Part shown: positions 62,101-64,000 of the stretch, in pieces | How positions within the stretch are numbered: the first letter of the stretch is position 1 | How the letters are laid out: each line of letters begins with the position of its first letter | Assembly: GCA_014607495.2 (NCBI GenBank) | Contig: CP053170.1 | Span: forward strand, 2,108,001-2,172,000 | DNA length: 64,000 bases | Origin: Carposina sasakii | Taxonomy: Eukaryota; Arthropoda; Insecta; Lepidoptera; Carposinidae | Reading direction: 5' to 3' | The notes under the pieces: model-generated | What the model was told of the DNA's origin: nothing | The model's input: only the letters and a program-made list of their open reading frames with translations | Database searches by the model: none | Translations under genes and position numbers: made by a program

Positions 62101-62934
62101 CGCAGCGATGCACAGCCCGCTGCGCGCGCAGCGGAACTGACCCGCGCCGCACTGCTTCCACACTGGGGGAGCAAACAAGTACGAATATTACACACTAGTG
62201 GACGCCCGCGACTCCGTCCGCGTGGACTACAGAAAAAACAAAATGTCGAAATTATCCGGGATAAAAACATTTCCCCGGGATAAAAGTAGCCTATATGTTA
62301 AGTGGGACCTGTCACAATATATTACTGAAAACTGCATCGAAATCGGTTCAGCCTTTCTGAGATTAGCATGCACAAACGCACAGAGAAACCGAAAAACATA
62401 CAAAATTTTCAAAAATCATTGTTTTGGGTACTATTACGTTGATAAAGGTCTCCAATAATATTTTTTGTCATATATCTTCCATGTACAGACTGCGACCCGT
62501 TACATTTTTATTATATGTATAGATATAGATGTGAGGAACTAGACAGGTAATATGATACATTAATCCTTTGAGTCTTGGACTGTAAAGATTGCCAAATTAA
62601 TGGACAAAACGTACATGCTTGGAAAAAAAGAACAACTAACACATATATTAATCTTCAGATTTCCACTGAATTCGTCACGAGAACTTTATTTGCTTTTGGT
62701 ATACTCAGTAAAGATGATTGATTGATTTGATTCCATATTCCAGCACTTCGAGCTTCATGCCTGCACCAATTACGCATCCCCAGCACTCACCACATCCCAG
62801 CTCATCGCTGCCGTCGGCGCAATGCGTGCGTCCGTCGCAGCGCCACGCGGCGGGCACGCAGCGCGACCCGTCGTCGCAGCGGAACTGCGTCGCGGTGCAG
62901 TTGCCGGCGCCTGCCAGCTCCTCGCCAGGGATGC
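2132..62934 (-). CDS. LRP1: Low-density lipoprotein receptor-related protein 1, partial gene, 90 exons placed (both ends outside window)
   Basis: Giant endocytic receptor of the LDL-receptor family. All 90 exons have recognisable acceptors and donors (mostly GTGAG, GTAAG, GTATG or GTCAG); phases agree at every junction except exon 29 to 30 and exon 88 to 89. Coding length is about 12.8 kb (about 4,250 codons); human LRP1 is about 4,540 residues. Cysteine-rich LA modules (C..F.C...C....CDG..DC.DGSDE..C), EGF modules and YWTD propeller blades alternate in the order LA3-EE-P1-E-P2-E-LA6-EE-P3-E-P4-E-P5-E-P6-E-LA8-EE-P7-E-LA10-EE-P8-EGF run. Four propellers between clusters II and III and one between III and IV is the LRP1 layout (inference from family knowledge). 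Signal peptide, last EGFs, membrane segment and NPxY tail are not in the window. Exons are described by module block below. Confidence 0.92.
2811..2931. mobile_element. Small MITE with inverted ends GTGGGGTAAGCACGAAC
   Basis: 121 bp with about 18-bp terminal inverted repeats: GTGGGGTAAGCACGAAC on the left and its complement ending CTTACCCCAC on the right. A second copy sits at 61707-61816 and a decayed one at about 14735-14845. Confidence 0.6.
2935..3050 (+). repeat. Interspersed repeat family with GGAAGGAGATGCAGCTGATG core
   Basis: A conserved stretch ends GATGCAGCTGATGTATTCTAGTGAA. Other copies: 6905-6955 (-), 19140-19240 (-, partial), 24640-24715 (-, partial), 25468-25590 (-), 36690-36790 (+), 40812-40945 (-), 50745-50875 (+), 52225-52375 (+), 63735-63860 (+). 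This is one of the most frequent repeats in the window. The superfamily is not recognised. Confidence 0.6.
3998..4561. mobile_element. MITE (GTGTTTGTGACAGCC ends) split by an RTE fragment
   Basis: The left end GTGTTTGTAACAGCCAGGC and right end GCCTGACTGTCACAAACACCCTG form an inverted repeat. Internal sequence matches the copy at 29357-29775 in inverse orientation. It is interrupted at 4128-4275 by a retroelement fragment. The exon-free stretch 3925-5308 holds this MITE and the next one. Confidence 0.65.
4128..4275 (+). mobile_element. RTE-type retrotransposon 3' fragment
   Basis: Encodes the conserved C-terminal residues [13 protein letters not shown] and [14 protein letters not shown] variants of the tail found in lepidopteran endonuclease/reverse transcriptases. 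It is nested inside a MITE. Nearly identical to parts of 12826-13192 and 44455-44812. Confidence 0.65.
4562..4928 (-). mobile_element. CATGGAAGC-type MITE, about 370 bp
   Basis: Shares TCCATGGAGAAAAATGATCG, AATATCTTTGGA and ATGCTGGGAA with the copies at 6984, 18173 and 57030. Its left end abuts the previous MITE. Confidence 0.6.
5309..9144 (-). CDS. LRP1: LRP1 exons 82-86: YWTD beta-propeller 8 and putative furin-site linker
   Basis: Exons 9057-9144, 8561-8615, 7462-7688, 6227-6489 and 5309-5515. Motifs: [99 protein letters not shown]. The exon 83 donor at 8560 (GTGGGC) is a best guess chosen for phase 0. Exon 84 carries a partly duplicated RASET segment. Exon 86 has a run of 14 G bases in its coding strand, a GGGG-rich linker and the basic motif RLRRR (5403-5417), where vertebrate LRP1 has its furin site. 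The propeller looks short of one or two clear YWTD blades. Confidence 0.8.
5403..5417 (-). other. Putative furin cleavage motif RLRRR in LRP1 exon 86
   Basis: The frame fixed by the acceptor at 5516 and donor at 5308 reads [10 protein letters not shown]-x-R-R is the furin consensus, and vertebrate LRP1 is cut by furin late in the ectodomain, in the same part of the protein. Position fits, but the surrounding sequence is GC-driven and Arg-rich by composition, so this is an inference. Confidence 0.45.
6984..7360 (+). mobile_element. CATGGAAGC-type MITE, about 380 bp
   Basis: Runs from CAGGGTATTTTTGGTCG to AAACACCCTG. About 90 percent or more identical by eye to 18173-18554. The TA/CAGGGT...ACCCTG/TA ends are typical of Tc1/mariner-derived MITEs. 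Confidence 0.65.
7780..7900 (+). repeat. Interspersed repeat with CAGCCGGCCG..AAATGCCAAATC core
   Basis: CAGACAGCCGGCCGCAAAGA and ATTTTGCGCCGACCCCGT blocks. Other copies: 20210-20275, 52865-52975, and a minus fragment at 6645-6740. Confidence 0.55.
9437..10499 (-). CDS. LRP1: LRP1 exons 79-81: half module and EGF before propeller 8
   Basis: Exon 79 (10413-10499) has [17 protein letters not shown] and NTTC, a short cysteine module resembling half an LA or EGF. Exons 80 (9946-10018) and 81 (9437-9498) make a clear [41 protein letters not shown]. Phases 1-1, 1-2, 2-1. Confidence 0.82.
9728..9913. mobile_element. hAT-type MITE with 8-bp target duplication
   Basis: 186 bp, from CAGGGATTCCCAAAC to TTTGGGAGCCACTG. 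Flanked on both sides by CTGTAGAC (9720-9727 and 9914-9921), an exact 8-bp duplication as made by hAT transposases. The CAG(G/T)GGTTCCCAA end is typical of hAT MITEs. Confidence 0.8.
10120..10300 (+). mobile_element. tRNA-headed SINE
   Basis: B-box-like GGGTTCGAATCCCGG at 10138-10152, then the body AACATTGATATGATGAAT, CCGAGTCATGGATGTTTC and the tail GATCTTAGTGTGGGACTAGG. Copies or pieces: 20270-20310 (-), 24916-25050 (+), 28688-28750 (+), 39360-39570 (-), 40585-40680 (-), 43245-43395 (+), 46000-46060 (+), 60625-60700 (-). Confidence 0.7.
10920..15550 (-). CDS. LRP1: LRP1 exons 70-78: EGF followed by LA cluster IV (about ten modules)
   Basis: Exons 15346-15550, 14997-15161, 14536-14694, 14261-14437, 13379-13495, 12598-12684, 12021-12128, 11440-11650 and 10920-10998. 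Exon 70 is an EGF ([26 protein letters not shown]) plus [19 protein letters not shown] cores follow: [26 protein letters not shown].., [63 protein letters not shown]. The module across exons 76-77 (CAPS then [10 protein letters not shown]) lacks the second and third cysteines. The next one has only a Gly/Ala run before CRQAAAWRC. Exon 78 ([15 protein letters not shown]) lacks the third cysteine. The 3' part of this cluster is therefore eroded. Confidence 0.86.
12826..13192 (+). pseudogene. RTE-type retrotransposon, C-terminal coding remnant
   Basis: Plus-strand translation gives [25 protein letters not shown], a stop, then [32 protein letters not shown] and [13 protein letters not shown]. These are the well-known C-terminal motifs of lepidopteran endonuclease/reverse transcriptase proteins. 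It carries an in-frame TAA after KLKW and at least one frameshift. 5'-truncated and dead, in the intron between LRP1 exons 74 and 75. Confidence 0.75.
14101..14142. repeat. AT dinucleotide microsatellite
   Basis: About 21 uninterrupted AT units in the intron between LRP1 exons 73 and 74. Other simple repeats: GT/CT tracts 53761-53880 and GT at 54597-54624, the last two touching donors. Confidence 0.9.
15600..15905 (+). repeat. Interspersed repeat with GGTGTAGGGCCCGGTGGTGG end
   Basis: Both ends recur at 43436-43560 (ATTCGGAAGTTCAAA, and CCACCACCGGGCCCTACAC in inverse orientation). Intron between LRP1 exons 69 and 70. Confidence 0.5.
16226..20475 (-). CDS. LRP1: LRP1 exons 63-69: YWTD beta-propeller 7
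   Basis: Exons 20352-20475, 20039-20177, 19417-19515, 18638-18726, 17646-17863, 16937-17064 and 16226-16343. This is the best-preserved propeller: [119 protein letters not shown], and [15 protein letters not shown]. Exon 66 (89 nt, phase 0-2) is the intact counterpart used to judge the break in exon 29. All phases agree. Confidence 0.9.
18173..18554 (+). mobile_element. CATGGAAGC-type MITE, about 380 bp, with TA flanks
   Basis: Begins TA/CAGGGTGATTTTTGG and ends AACATCCTG/TA, giving a 2-bp TA target duplication. Intron between LRP1 exons 66 and 67. Confidence 0.68.
21110..22255 (-). CDS. LRP1: LRP1 exons 61-62: EGF pair before propeller 7
   Basis: Exon 61 (22096-22255, phase 1-2) encodes a calcium-type [18 protein letters not shown] with [15 protein letters not shown], and the first half of the next [16 protein letters not shown]. 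Exon 62 (21110-21192, phase 2-1) completes it with [17 protein letters not shown]. The exon 61 3' end and its donor are repeated seven more times in the intron (21439-22155). Only the first donor continues cleanly, because reading past it meets TGA at once. Confidence 0.88.
21439..22155. repeat. Tandem array, 8 copies of about 93 bp, covering exon 61 3' end, donor and intron start
   Basis: Donor-equivalent exon ends fall at 22096, 22003, 21910, 21817, 21722, 21629, 21535 and 21441, spaced 93-95 bp. Differences are mainly C-run length. The outermost copy has a changed donor (GTGCGC). Confidence 0.9.
22369..26338 (-). CDS. LRP1: LRP1 exons 53-60: EGF followed by LA cluster III (eight modules)
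   Basis: Exons 26171-26338, 25681-25795, 24742-24894, 24392-24528, 23760-23933, 23466-23641, 22837-23080 and 22369-22590. Exon 53 is an EGF ([14 protein letters not shown]) plus the first LA cysteine. LA cores: [116 protein letters not shown], and [16 protein letters not shown]. Two modules are inflated: exon 59 inserts a GGGGGAG run before the DE pair and exon 60 a Gly/Ala/Arg stretch of about 20 residues. The exon 58 donor is triplicated (array 23370-23505). Confidence 0.87.
23370..23505. repeat. Tandem array, 3 copies of 43 bp, covering exon 58 3' end and donor
   Basis: Donors at 23465, 23422 and 23379 (the last GTGAGGAC), each preceded by the same GCCTGCCTCGCCGCC exon end. Confidence 0.88.
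24916..25050 (+). mobile_element. tRNA-headed SINE copy, 3' truncated
   Basis: GACTGGTGTAGTTGGTAGTC and CGGATTCCCGAAGGAAACAT, then ATGATATGATGAATG-type body and CCGAGTCATTGATGTTTCC. Starts about 20 nt from LRP1 exon 55's acceptor. Confidence 0.6.
26339..28299. other. Large LRP1 intron, no gene seen
   Basis: About 2 kb of AT-rich sequence on both strands with no LA, EGF or YWTD pattern. Apart from the inverted repeat at 27442-27515 I recognise nothing. Flanking exon phases (1 and 1) match directly, so no exon is required here. Confidence 0.6.
27442..27515. repeat. Imperfect inverted repeat, 25-bp arms
   Basis: AACAACTGAACAG...CCATT (27442-27466) against its complement at 27491-27515 with about three mismatches and a 24-nt loop. 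Lone structure in the large intron 26339-28299. Confidence 0.65.
28300..31774 (-). CDS. LRP1: LRP1 exons 47-52: YWTD beta-propeller 6
   Basis: Exons 31672-31774, 31203-31333, 30606-30728, 29220-29310, 28776-28980 and 28300-28480. Motifs: [96 protein letters not shown], and [20 protein letters not shown]. The exon 49 donor is A|GTATGT at 30605 because exon 50 starts in phase 1. MITEs at 29357-29775 and 29957-30336 occupy most of the intron between exons 49 and 50. Confidence 0.87.
29357..29775. mobile_element. MITE, uninterrupted copy of the 3998-4561 family
   Basis: The ends ACAGGGTGTTTGTGACAGCC and GGCGGTTACACACACCCTGT are inverted repeats. It lies about 46 nt upstream of the LRP1 exon 50 acceptor. 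Confidence 0.7.
29957..30336. mobile_element. MITE with GGGTGTAAAAAGACAAC ends and TA duplication
   Basis: 380 bp, flanked by TA. Ends CTGGGTGTAAAAAGACAAC and GTTGTCTTTTTACACCCTG. Internal inverted similarity includes TTTCTATGGAAGC and its complement. Intron upstream of LRP1 exon 50. Confidence 0.7.
31887..32055 (-). CDS. LRP1: LRP1 exon 46: end of propeller 5 and EGF
   Basis: Phase 0 to 1. [11 protein letters not shown], then an HPHPHP linker and [32 protein letters not shown]. The donor is ambiguous between two overlapping GTAC motifs (CGTACGTAC); 31887 is chosen because it gives phase 1, as exon 47 needs. Confidence 0.84.
32758..37114 (-). CDS. LRP1: LRP1 exons 40-45: YWTD beta-propeller 5
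   Basis: Exons 36980-37114, 35765-35869, 35397-35522, 34891-35027, 33755-33927 and 32758-32857. Motifs: [104 protein letters not shown], and [15 protein letters not shown]. Exon 44 contains an in-frame 9-nt repeat giving [13 protein letters not shown] between two blades. Part of exon 42 plus sequence around its donor is duplicated in the intron (35352-35386 against 35440-35475). Confidence 0.86.
34096..34370 (+). repeat. Interspersed repeat (GGACGCCCGCGACTCCGTCC family) ending in a 30-bp palindrome
   Basis: Consensus blocks TGGACGCCCGCGACTCCGTC, AATTATCCGGGATAAAA, GTGGGACCTGT and AAATCG.TTCAGCCGTTT. Copies: 36199-36525, 61352-61430, 62193-62525. Decayed relatives: 11760-11900, 18000-18140, 41075-41230 (-), 50303-50520, 54095-54300, 62995-63040. 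This copy alone carries the palindrome at 34293-34359. Confidence 0.65.
34293..34359. repeat. Perfect 30-bp inverted repeat with 7-nt loop
   Basis: Arms 34293-34322 and 34330-34359 are exact complements, around the core AGGAGACCTTTATCAACG. See findings for its likely origin. Confidence 0.92.
34412..34642 (-). mobile_element. CATGGAAGC-type MITE, partial and decayed
   Basis: Retains AAAAATGCTGGGA, GTGAAAAAATCCTGCT and GCTTCCATGGAGAAAAA but lacks clear ends. Confidence 0.5.
36199..36525 (+). repeat. Interspersed repeat, longest copy of the GGACGCCCGCGACTC family
   Basis: Extends past the sequence TTGCGTTGATAAAGGTCTCC to ACATTTTTATTATATGTATAG. It shows the normal, non-palindromic arrangement at its 3' part. 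Confidence 0.6.
37243..37313 (-). repeat. tRNA-like sequence (tRNA pseudogene or SINE head)
   Basis: 71 nt with a good D arm (GCTCAGTCGGTGAGAGC), an anticodon-arm-like CTTGC/GCAAA stem with loop GCGGAAT, and a perfect T arm (GCGGGTTCGAGTCCCGC). The acceptor stem has only about 5 of 7 pairs and position 33 is C not T. Probably not a working tRNA. Confidence 0.5.
37558..37707 (-). CDS. LRP1: LRP1 exon 39: end of propeller 4 and EGF
   Basis: Phase 1 to 1. Begins [16 protein letters not shown] (end of the propeller 4 fold) and continues into an [38 protein letters not shown] donor at 37557. Very high GC for this window. Confidence 0.83.
38155..40532 (-). CDS. LRP1: LRP1 exons 34-38: YWTD beta-propeller 4
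   Basis: Exons 40339-40532, 39808-40025, 39189-39310, 38742-38839 and 38155-38284. Motifs: [77 protein letters not shown] and [18 protein letters not shown]. The YWTD signature is degenerate in several blades (LFAA, YFAR, YWVN, YADA), so this propeller is more diverged than 1, 3 or 7. Phases 1-0, 0-2, 2-1, 1-0, 0-1 all agree. Confidence 0.85.
39360..39570 (-). mobile_element. tRNA-headed SINE, near full-length minus copy
   Basis: Minus strand shows GTTCGAATCCCGTTAGGTGC, the GTCGATATTTG body and the CTCAGGGATCTTAG tail. A tRNA-like head of about 60 nt precedes the B box. Same family as 10120-10300. Confidence 0.65.
41263..41410 (-). CDS. LRP1: LRP1 exon 33: EGF between propellers 3 and 4
   Basis: Phase 0 to 1. 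Encodes [26 protein letters not shown] and NTTCKG, a typical short inter-propeller EGF with a C-x-C-x-C variation in the fourth/fifth cysteine region. Confidence 0.85.
41631..44415 (-). CDS. LRP1: LRP1 exons 27-32: YWTD beta-propeller 3, with an apparent frameshift in exon 29
   Basis: Exons 44152-44415, 43642-43757, 43021-43109, 42582-42670, 42033-42118 and 41631-41850. Motifs: [98 protein letters not shown]. Exon 27 has an [12 protein letters not shown] insertion. Exon 29 starts in frame as [12 protein letters not shown] but the rest ([14 protein letters not shown]) is in another frame because of one extra base near 43064. Its counterpart in propeller 7 (exon 66) reads through without a break. 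A cryptic acceptor within exon 29 could bypass the break at the cost of 12 residues. The exon 32 donor region is duplicated in the intron (41592-41617). Confidence 0.85.
42339..42483. mobile_element. Short foldback MITE
   Basis: 145 bp. Arms GGGTCGATTCCGGCAGTCAC and GTGACTGCCGGAATCGACC continue inward as AAACCTAAAC and GTTTAGGTT. No second copy in the window and no clear target duplication. Confidence 0.6.
43245..43395 (+). mobile_element. tRNA-headed SINE copy
   Basis: ATATCCCGAAAGGAGCGAAC, TAGTCATGGATGTTTC and TTAGGGATCTTAGTGTGGGA follow the consensus; the B box is decayed. Intron between LRP1 exons 28 and 29. Confidence 0.6.
44455..44812 (-). pseudogene. RTE-type retrotransposon, C-terminal coding remnant
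   Basis: Minus-strand copy of the 12826-13192 element, with [36 protein letters not shown] and a GKATRELDG variant near its end. It lies in the intron upstream of LRP1 exon 27. 5'-truncated, frameshifted. Confidence 0.75.
45274..45977 (-). CDS. LRP1: LRP1 exons 25-26: EGF pair before propeller 3
   Basis: Exon 25 (45817-45977, phase 1-0) carries [27 protein letters not shown] and a second cysteine cluster [15 protein letters not shown]. Exon 26 (45274-45361, phase 0-1) completes the second EGF with [19 protein letters not shown] and DDGHTC. Exon 25 is strongly GC-biased, proline and alanine rich. Confidence 0.85.
46313..51274 (-). CDS. LRP1: LRP1 exons 18-24: EGF followed by LA cluster II (six modules)
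   Basis: Exons 51094-51274, 50545-50633, 48647-48733, 47845-48012, 47371-47464, 46870-46945 and 46313-46553. Exon 18 gives an EGF ([23 protein letters not shown]) and the start of the first LA module (CPADQFHC). Modules continue with [58 protein letters not shown] joined to FRCDGRADC, and [13 protein letters not shown]. The module spanning exons 22-23 ([10 protein letters not shown] then [10 protein letters not shown]) lacks the usual DC.DGSDE core and is degenerate. A proline/alanine linker separates the last two modules. Human cluster II has eight modules; six are seen here. Confidence 0.87.
48060..48230 (+). pseudogene. Diverged retrotransposon C-terminal remnant (related family)
   Basis: Contains the block for [11 protein letters not shown] and the tail GGAGGCCTACGTCCAGCGGT. 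Shorter tails of the same type are at 32440-32520, 35190-35285, 38915-39010, 40682-40742 (-) and 54505-54575. All are 5'-truncated, as expected of LINE insertions. Confidence 0.55.
48734..50544. other. Large LRP1 intron, no gene seen
   Basis: About 1.8 kb, very AT-rich. A decayed interspersed repeat lies at 50303-50520. Flanking exons join in phase 1, so no exon is missing. Confidence 0.6.
51370..51417. repeat. Perfect 20-bp inverted repeat with 8-nt loop
   Basis: Left arm TTATGAAGCAACTTTAAGTC (51370-51389), loop ATTTAACC, right arm 51398-51417 exactly complementary. Intron between LRP1 exons 17 and 18. Confidence 0.92.
51682..54804 (-). CDS. LRP1: LRP1 exons 12-17: YWTD beta-propeller 2
   Basis: Exons 54630-54804, 54318-54415, 53884-54019, 53305-53457, 52603-52709 and 51682-51813. 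Blade motifs: [33 protein letters not shown] with [52 protein letters not shown], and [11 protein letters not shown]. Phases 1-2, 2-1, 1-2, 2-2, 2-1, 1-1 are all consistent. The exon 12 donor runs straight into a CA repeat (GTGAGACACAC) and the exon 14 donor into a CA/GA microsatellite, so these two introns start with length-variable simple repeats. Confidence 0.88.
53498..53647. mobile_element. hAT-type MITE, older copy
   Basis: From CAGTGGTTCCCAAG to GGTAATCCCTG, related to 9728-9913 in inverse orientation. Flanks ATGTAGAC and ATCCAGAG match at 5 of 8 positions, a decayed duplication. Confidence 0.65.
54924..55257. repeat. Tandem array, 3 copies of 107 bp, covering exon 11 3' end and donor
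   Basis: Repeat starts ACGTGCGCAGGCGCCGCGG at 54961, 55068 and 55175, exactly 107 bp apart and almost identical. Each unit carries the EGF coding end and a GTGAGTAC donor. Confidence 0.9.
55177..55296 (-). CDS. LRP1: LRP1 exon 11: EGF between propellers 1 and 2
   Basis: One EGF module: [15 protein letters not shown], then [16 protein letters not shown]. Phase 1 to 1, joining in frame to exon 12. The 3' two-thirds of the exon and its GTGAGTAC donor are repeated twice more in the following intron (array 54924-55257). The copy nearest the acceptor is taken as the true exon because it alone is continuous with the 5' half of the EGF. Confidence 0.85.
55762..58983 (-). CDS. LRP1: LRP1 exons 6-10: YWTD beta-propeller 1
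   Basis: Exons 58836-58983, 58372-58487, 58133-58295, 56795-57020 and 55762-55936. Blade motifs in order: [66 protein letters not shown], and the closing blade [16 protein letters not shown]. These match the six-bladed LDLR-family propeller (I-F-h-N, LAhDhh..hhYWTD). Phases run 1-2, 2-1, 1-2, 2-0, 0-1. The exon 9 acceptor at 57021 has a MITE only about 10 nt upstream, so its polypyrimidine tract lies partly in transposon sequence. Confidence 0.88.
56314..56593. mobile_element. Foldback element, about 280 bp
   Basis: The left arm TCATATGAGGAGCTGGCGAA followed by ACCGGA is mirrored by the right arm TCCGGTT and TTCGCCAGCTCCTCATAT. The centre has repeated TAGTCCGGTTTTG blocks. Intron between LRP1 exons 9 and 10. 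Confidence 0.5.
57030..57665 (-). mobile_element. CATGGAAGC-type MITE split by a younger MITE (57070-57334)
   Basis: The left piece 57030-57069 (CGCCACCCTTAACGAAGGGTACG) and right piece 57335-57665 are continuous in the uninterrupted copies. The left edge is about 10 nt from the LRP1 exon 9 acceptor. Confidence 0.68.
57070..57334. mobile_element. Palindromic MITE, 265 bp, inserted at TA
   Basis: Ends CAGGGTGTAACAAAAAG and CTTTTTGTTACACCCTG. The inverted similarity extends inward through the AGAGAACCTATC block, so most of the element can fold. Flanking TA on both sides is a target duplication, proven by the uninterrupted host copy. Decayed fragments of the same family are at 11067-11145 and 16736-16832. 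Confidence 0.75.
59527..60535 (-). CDS. LRP1: LRP1 exons 4-5: EGF and calcium-binding EGF before propeller 1
   Basis: Exon 4 (60422-60535) encodes an EGF module with [12 protein letters not shown], a [11 protein letters not shown] stretch and HRC. Exon 5 (59527-59655) encodes a calcium-type EGF starting [15 protein letters not shown], with [12 protein letters not shown] and SCLAVN. Both exons are phase 1 to 1. A paired EGF directly before a YWTD propeller is standard for the LDLR family. Confidence 0.88.
59906..60390. mobile_element. Copy of the GGGTGTAAAAAGACAAC MITE with an insertion, right end lost
   Basis: The left end TA/CAGGGTGTAAAAAGACAACG is intact. Internal homology resumes at 60128 (CCCTGGGAAACGAC) after about 175 bp of unrelated sequence (59953-60127). 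The right terminal repeat is missing just before LRP1 exon 4. Confidence 0.6.
61028..62934 (-). CDS. LRP1: LRP1 exons 1-3: LA cluster I (three LDLR class A modules)
   Basis: Exons 62791-62934, 62034-62162 and 61028-61174, all phase 1 to phase 1. Exon 1 has [11 protein letters not shown], a [14 protein letters not shown] core and DGSDELGC. Exon 2 has [18 protein letters not shown] and HSDEEPYM; its last cysteine codon is split T|GC by a GTCAGT donor at 62033. Exon 3 has [18 protein letters not shown] and DGSDEWDIC. The acidic CDG..DC.DGSDE residues are the family calcium cage. Vertebrate LRP1 has two LA modules here, so three is slightly longer, and more may lie upstream. An interspersed repeat begins about 30 nt upstream of the exon 2 acceptor. 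No start codon or signal peptide is visible. Confidence 0.9.
61352..61630 (+). repeat. Composite of two related interspersed repeats
   Basis: 5' part TGGACGCCCGCAACTTCGTC to GGGATAAAA; 3' part AGTAGCCTTTGTGTTAATCC to TTCGCGTTTATAAT, the latter also seen at 18000-18140. Contains a CATC microsatellite. Confidence 0.5.
61707..61816. mobile_element. Small MITE, second copy of the 2811-2931 family
   Basis: Shares CTCGATAGTCCGTAACGCTA and GCGTTACGCCGCGTAAAAAG with the copy at 2811. The ends are slightly diverged (GTGGGGTGAGCATGAAC and CGTGCTTACCCCT). Confidence 0.55.
62193..62525 (+). repeat. Interspersed repeat, copy of the GGACGCCCGCGACTC family
   Basis: Full-length copy inserted about 30 nt upstream of the LRP1 exon 2 acceptor (62163). 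Confidence 0.6.
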
Positions 62935-64000
62935 CTGCGAAGATGGCGATTAGTATAGAATACCTCTTTAATCCCACTAGTTAGCTGTTGCATGCGACCG
63001 CGACTCTGTCCACGTGAACTACAGAATGTAATCTATGTCCTTCTCCGTACTCTTAAGTACTTGTACATGTAACTCAAAATTTCAAGAATATAACAAACAA
63101 ATGTACAGCTCCTAACTGATCTTAGTAATAAATTTGTAGTTTGCAATTATGTGGAAGGCCTTGCTCAGCAGTGGGACGATACAAGCTAATATAAAATAAA
63201 AAACGATGATGAGGGTTTTATAGGACCACTGCAAGGTTACTTACAGACGTGGCCATAGTCTATAATAGTTATTTTAAGGTTTGGTCAATATTTTAAAACA
63301 GTCATCGGTATTTAGGTCAATAAAAAAGAAGCGAAATGTAAGTTGTGCCTTAAACGACACACCGATTAGAATATGTACATTATAAATGTGTCACGCAGGT
63401 CAGGGAGTATGGCAGCCGTCGGTAGAATATTTAATAAGTTTACGTTACACGACAGGTAGTAGAAAAAACAAACAGCCATAACATGAAACTGAATGATGGT
63501 GTTTTTTAAAACTAGTAATAGTTACACAAATTTTTTCCATGCTATAATAGTGCGACAACAACTATCTGCATGATGTTGTTGATTTGCCACTGATATTGGC
63601 AAACTTTACATGTATACAGGTAGAGCTAGATATTCGGGTACGGATTCCTATTTTTATCTCGGGAAAAATAAGTATACACACGCCTAAGATGGGGCGAAAA
63701 AAACTGCAATATCATGAAAGACACTAAAACGTTTTGCAATAGGGGACAGATGTAAAAGATCAATGACGAGTTACTAGCCTGAGAGTACGCCCCTGAGTTT
63801 CTTAGTCCTTCAAATAAGTTATTGGTTTTGTAGGAACACTACAGCTGGTAGATATGCTAATAACATCCAAAGTGATCAATCAGCCCGGGATCAACGCACA
63901 TTGAACGTATGTAAGGTACCCACATACCTACGTAGTTATCTGCGCCTGTAGTCTGAAGGTAAACTTCTCGAAGTCTTTGACCTCACGCGGTTCACGGTCA
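62935..64000. other. LRP1 upstream intron, no exon recognised
   Basis: AT-rich, with one interspersed repeat at 63735-63860. Exon 1 starts in phase 1, so more coding exons must lie beyond 64000. The last 60 bases give a short open minus-strand stretch that ends in a stop just before a GTATGT, so it is not a credible exon. Confidence 0.55.

Noticed and set aside
2132..62934. Identity as LRP2/megalin
   Set aside because: LRP2 starts with seven LA modules, has more than one propeller between LA clusters III and IV, and has no run of EGF repeats before the membrane. The 2-4-1-1 propeller order seen here fits LRP1.
63940..64000. Minus-strand open stretch reading VKDFEKFTFRLQAQ at the right edge followed by GTATGT
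   Set aside because: An in-frame stop (TAG) immediately precedes the donor, the other frames also stop, and there is no LA or EGF pattern.

Overview
The window suggests a lepidopteran (moth or butterfly) genome. Short GC-rich coding exons sit in AT-rich introns. The introns are full of repeat types common in Lepidoptera: CAGGGTG-ended MITEs, tRNA-headed SINEs, and 3' fragments of a retrotransposon whose C-terminus reads like the RTE-type endonuclease/reverse transcriptase.

Almost the whole window is one minus-strand gene. I could place 90 coding exons between 62934 (5' side) and 2132 (3' side), about 12.8 kb of coding sequence or about 4,250 codons. Splice phases agree at every junction except two. 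Module order from the 5' side is: LDLR class A (LA) cluster I (3 modules visible), EGF pair, YWTD propellers 1 and 2, LA cluster II (6), EGF pair, propellers 3 to 6 separated by single EGFs, LA cluster III (8), EGF pair, propeller 7, LA cluster IV (about 10), EGF pair, propeller 8, a possible furin motif, then a run of EGF repeats. A 2-4-1-1 propeller layout followed by a juxtamembrane EGF run is the LRP1 layout, not LRP2/megalin. Both ends are missing: there is no signal peptide, no transmembrane segment and no NPxY tail. The product would be a giant endocytic receptor. LA clusters bind ligand, propellers and EGFs drive acidic-pH release and spacing, and the missing tail would recruit clathrin adaptors.

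The two breaks are an apparent 1-nt frameshift in exon 29 (near 43064, propeller 3) and another in exon 88 (3160-3262, EGF run). Both could be assembly errors in GC-rich sequence.

The most unusual feature is repeated tandem duplication of exon 3' ends together with the 5' splice site: 8 copies of about 93 bp at 21.4-22.2 kb, 3 of 107 bp at 54.9-55.3 kb, 3 of 43 bp at 23.4-23.5 kb, and single duplications at 35.4 and 41.6 kb. I found no second gene system, CRISPR, or prokaryotic feature. The only other coding sequence is a retrotransposon ORF1 (PHD finger, coiled coil, SGNH-like domain) running off the left edge.
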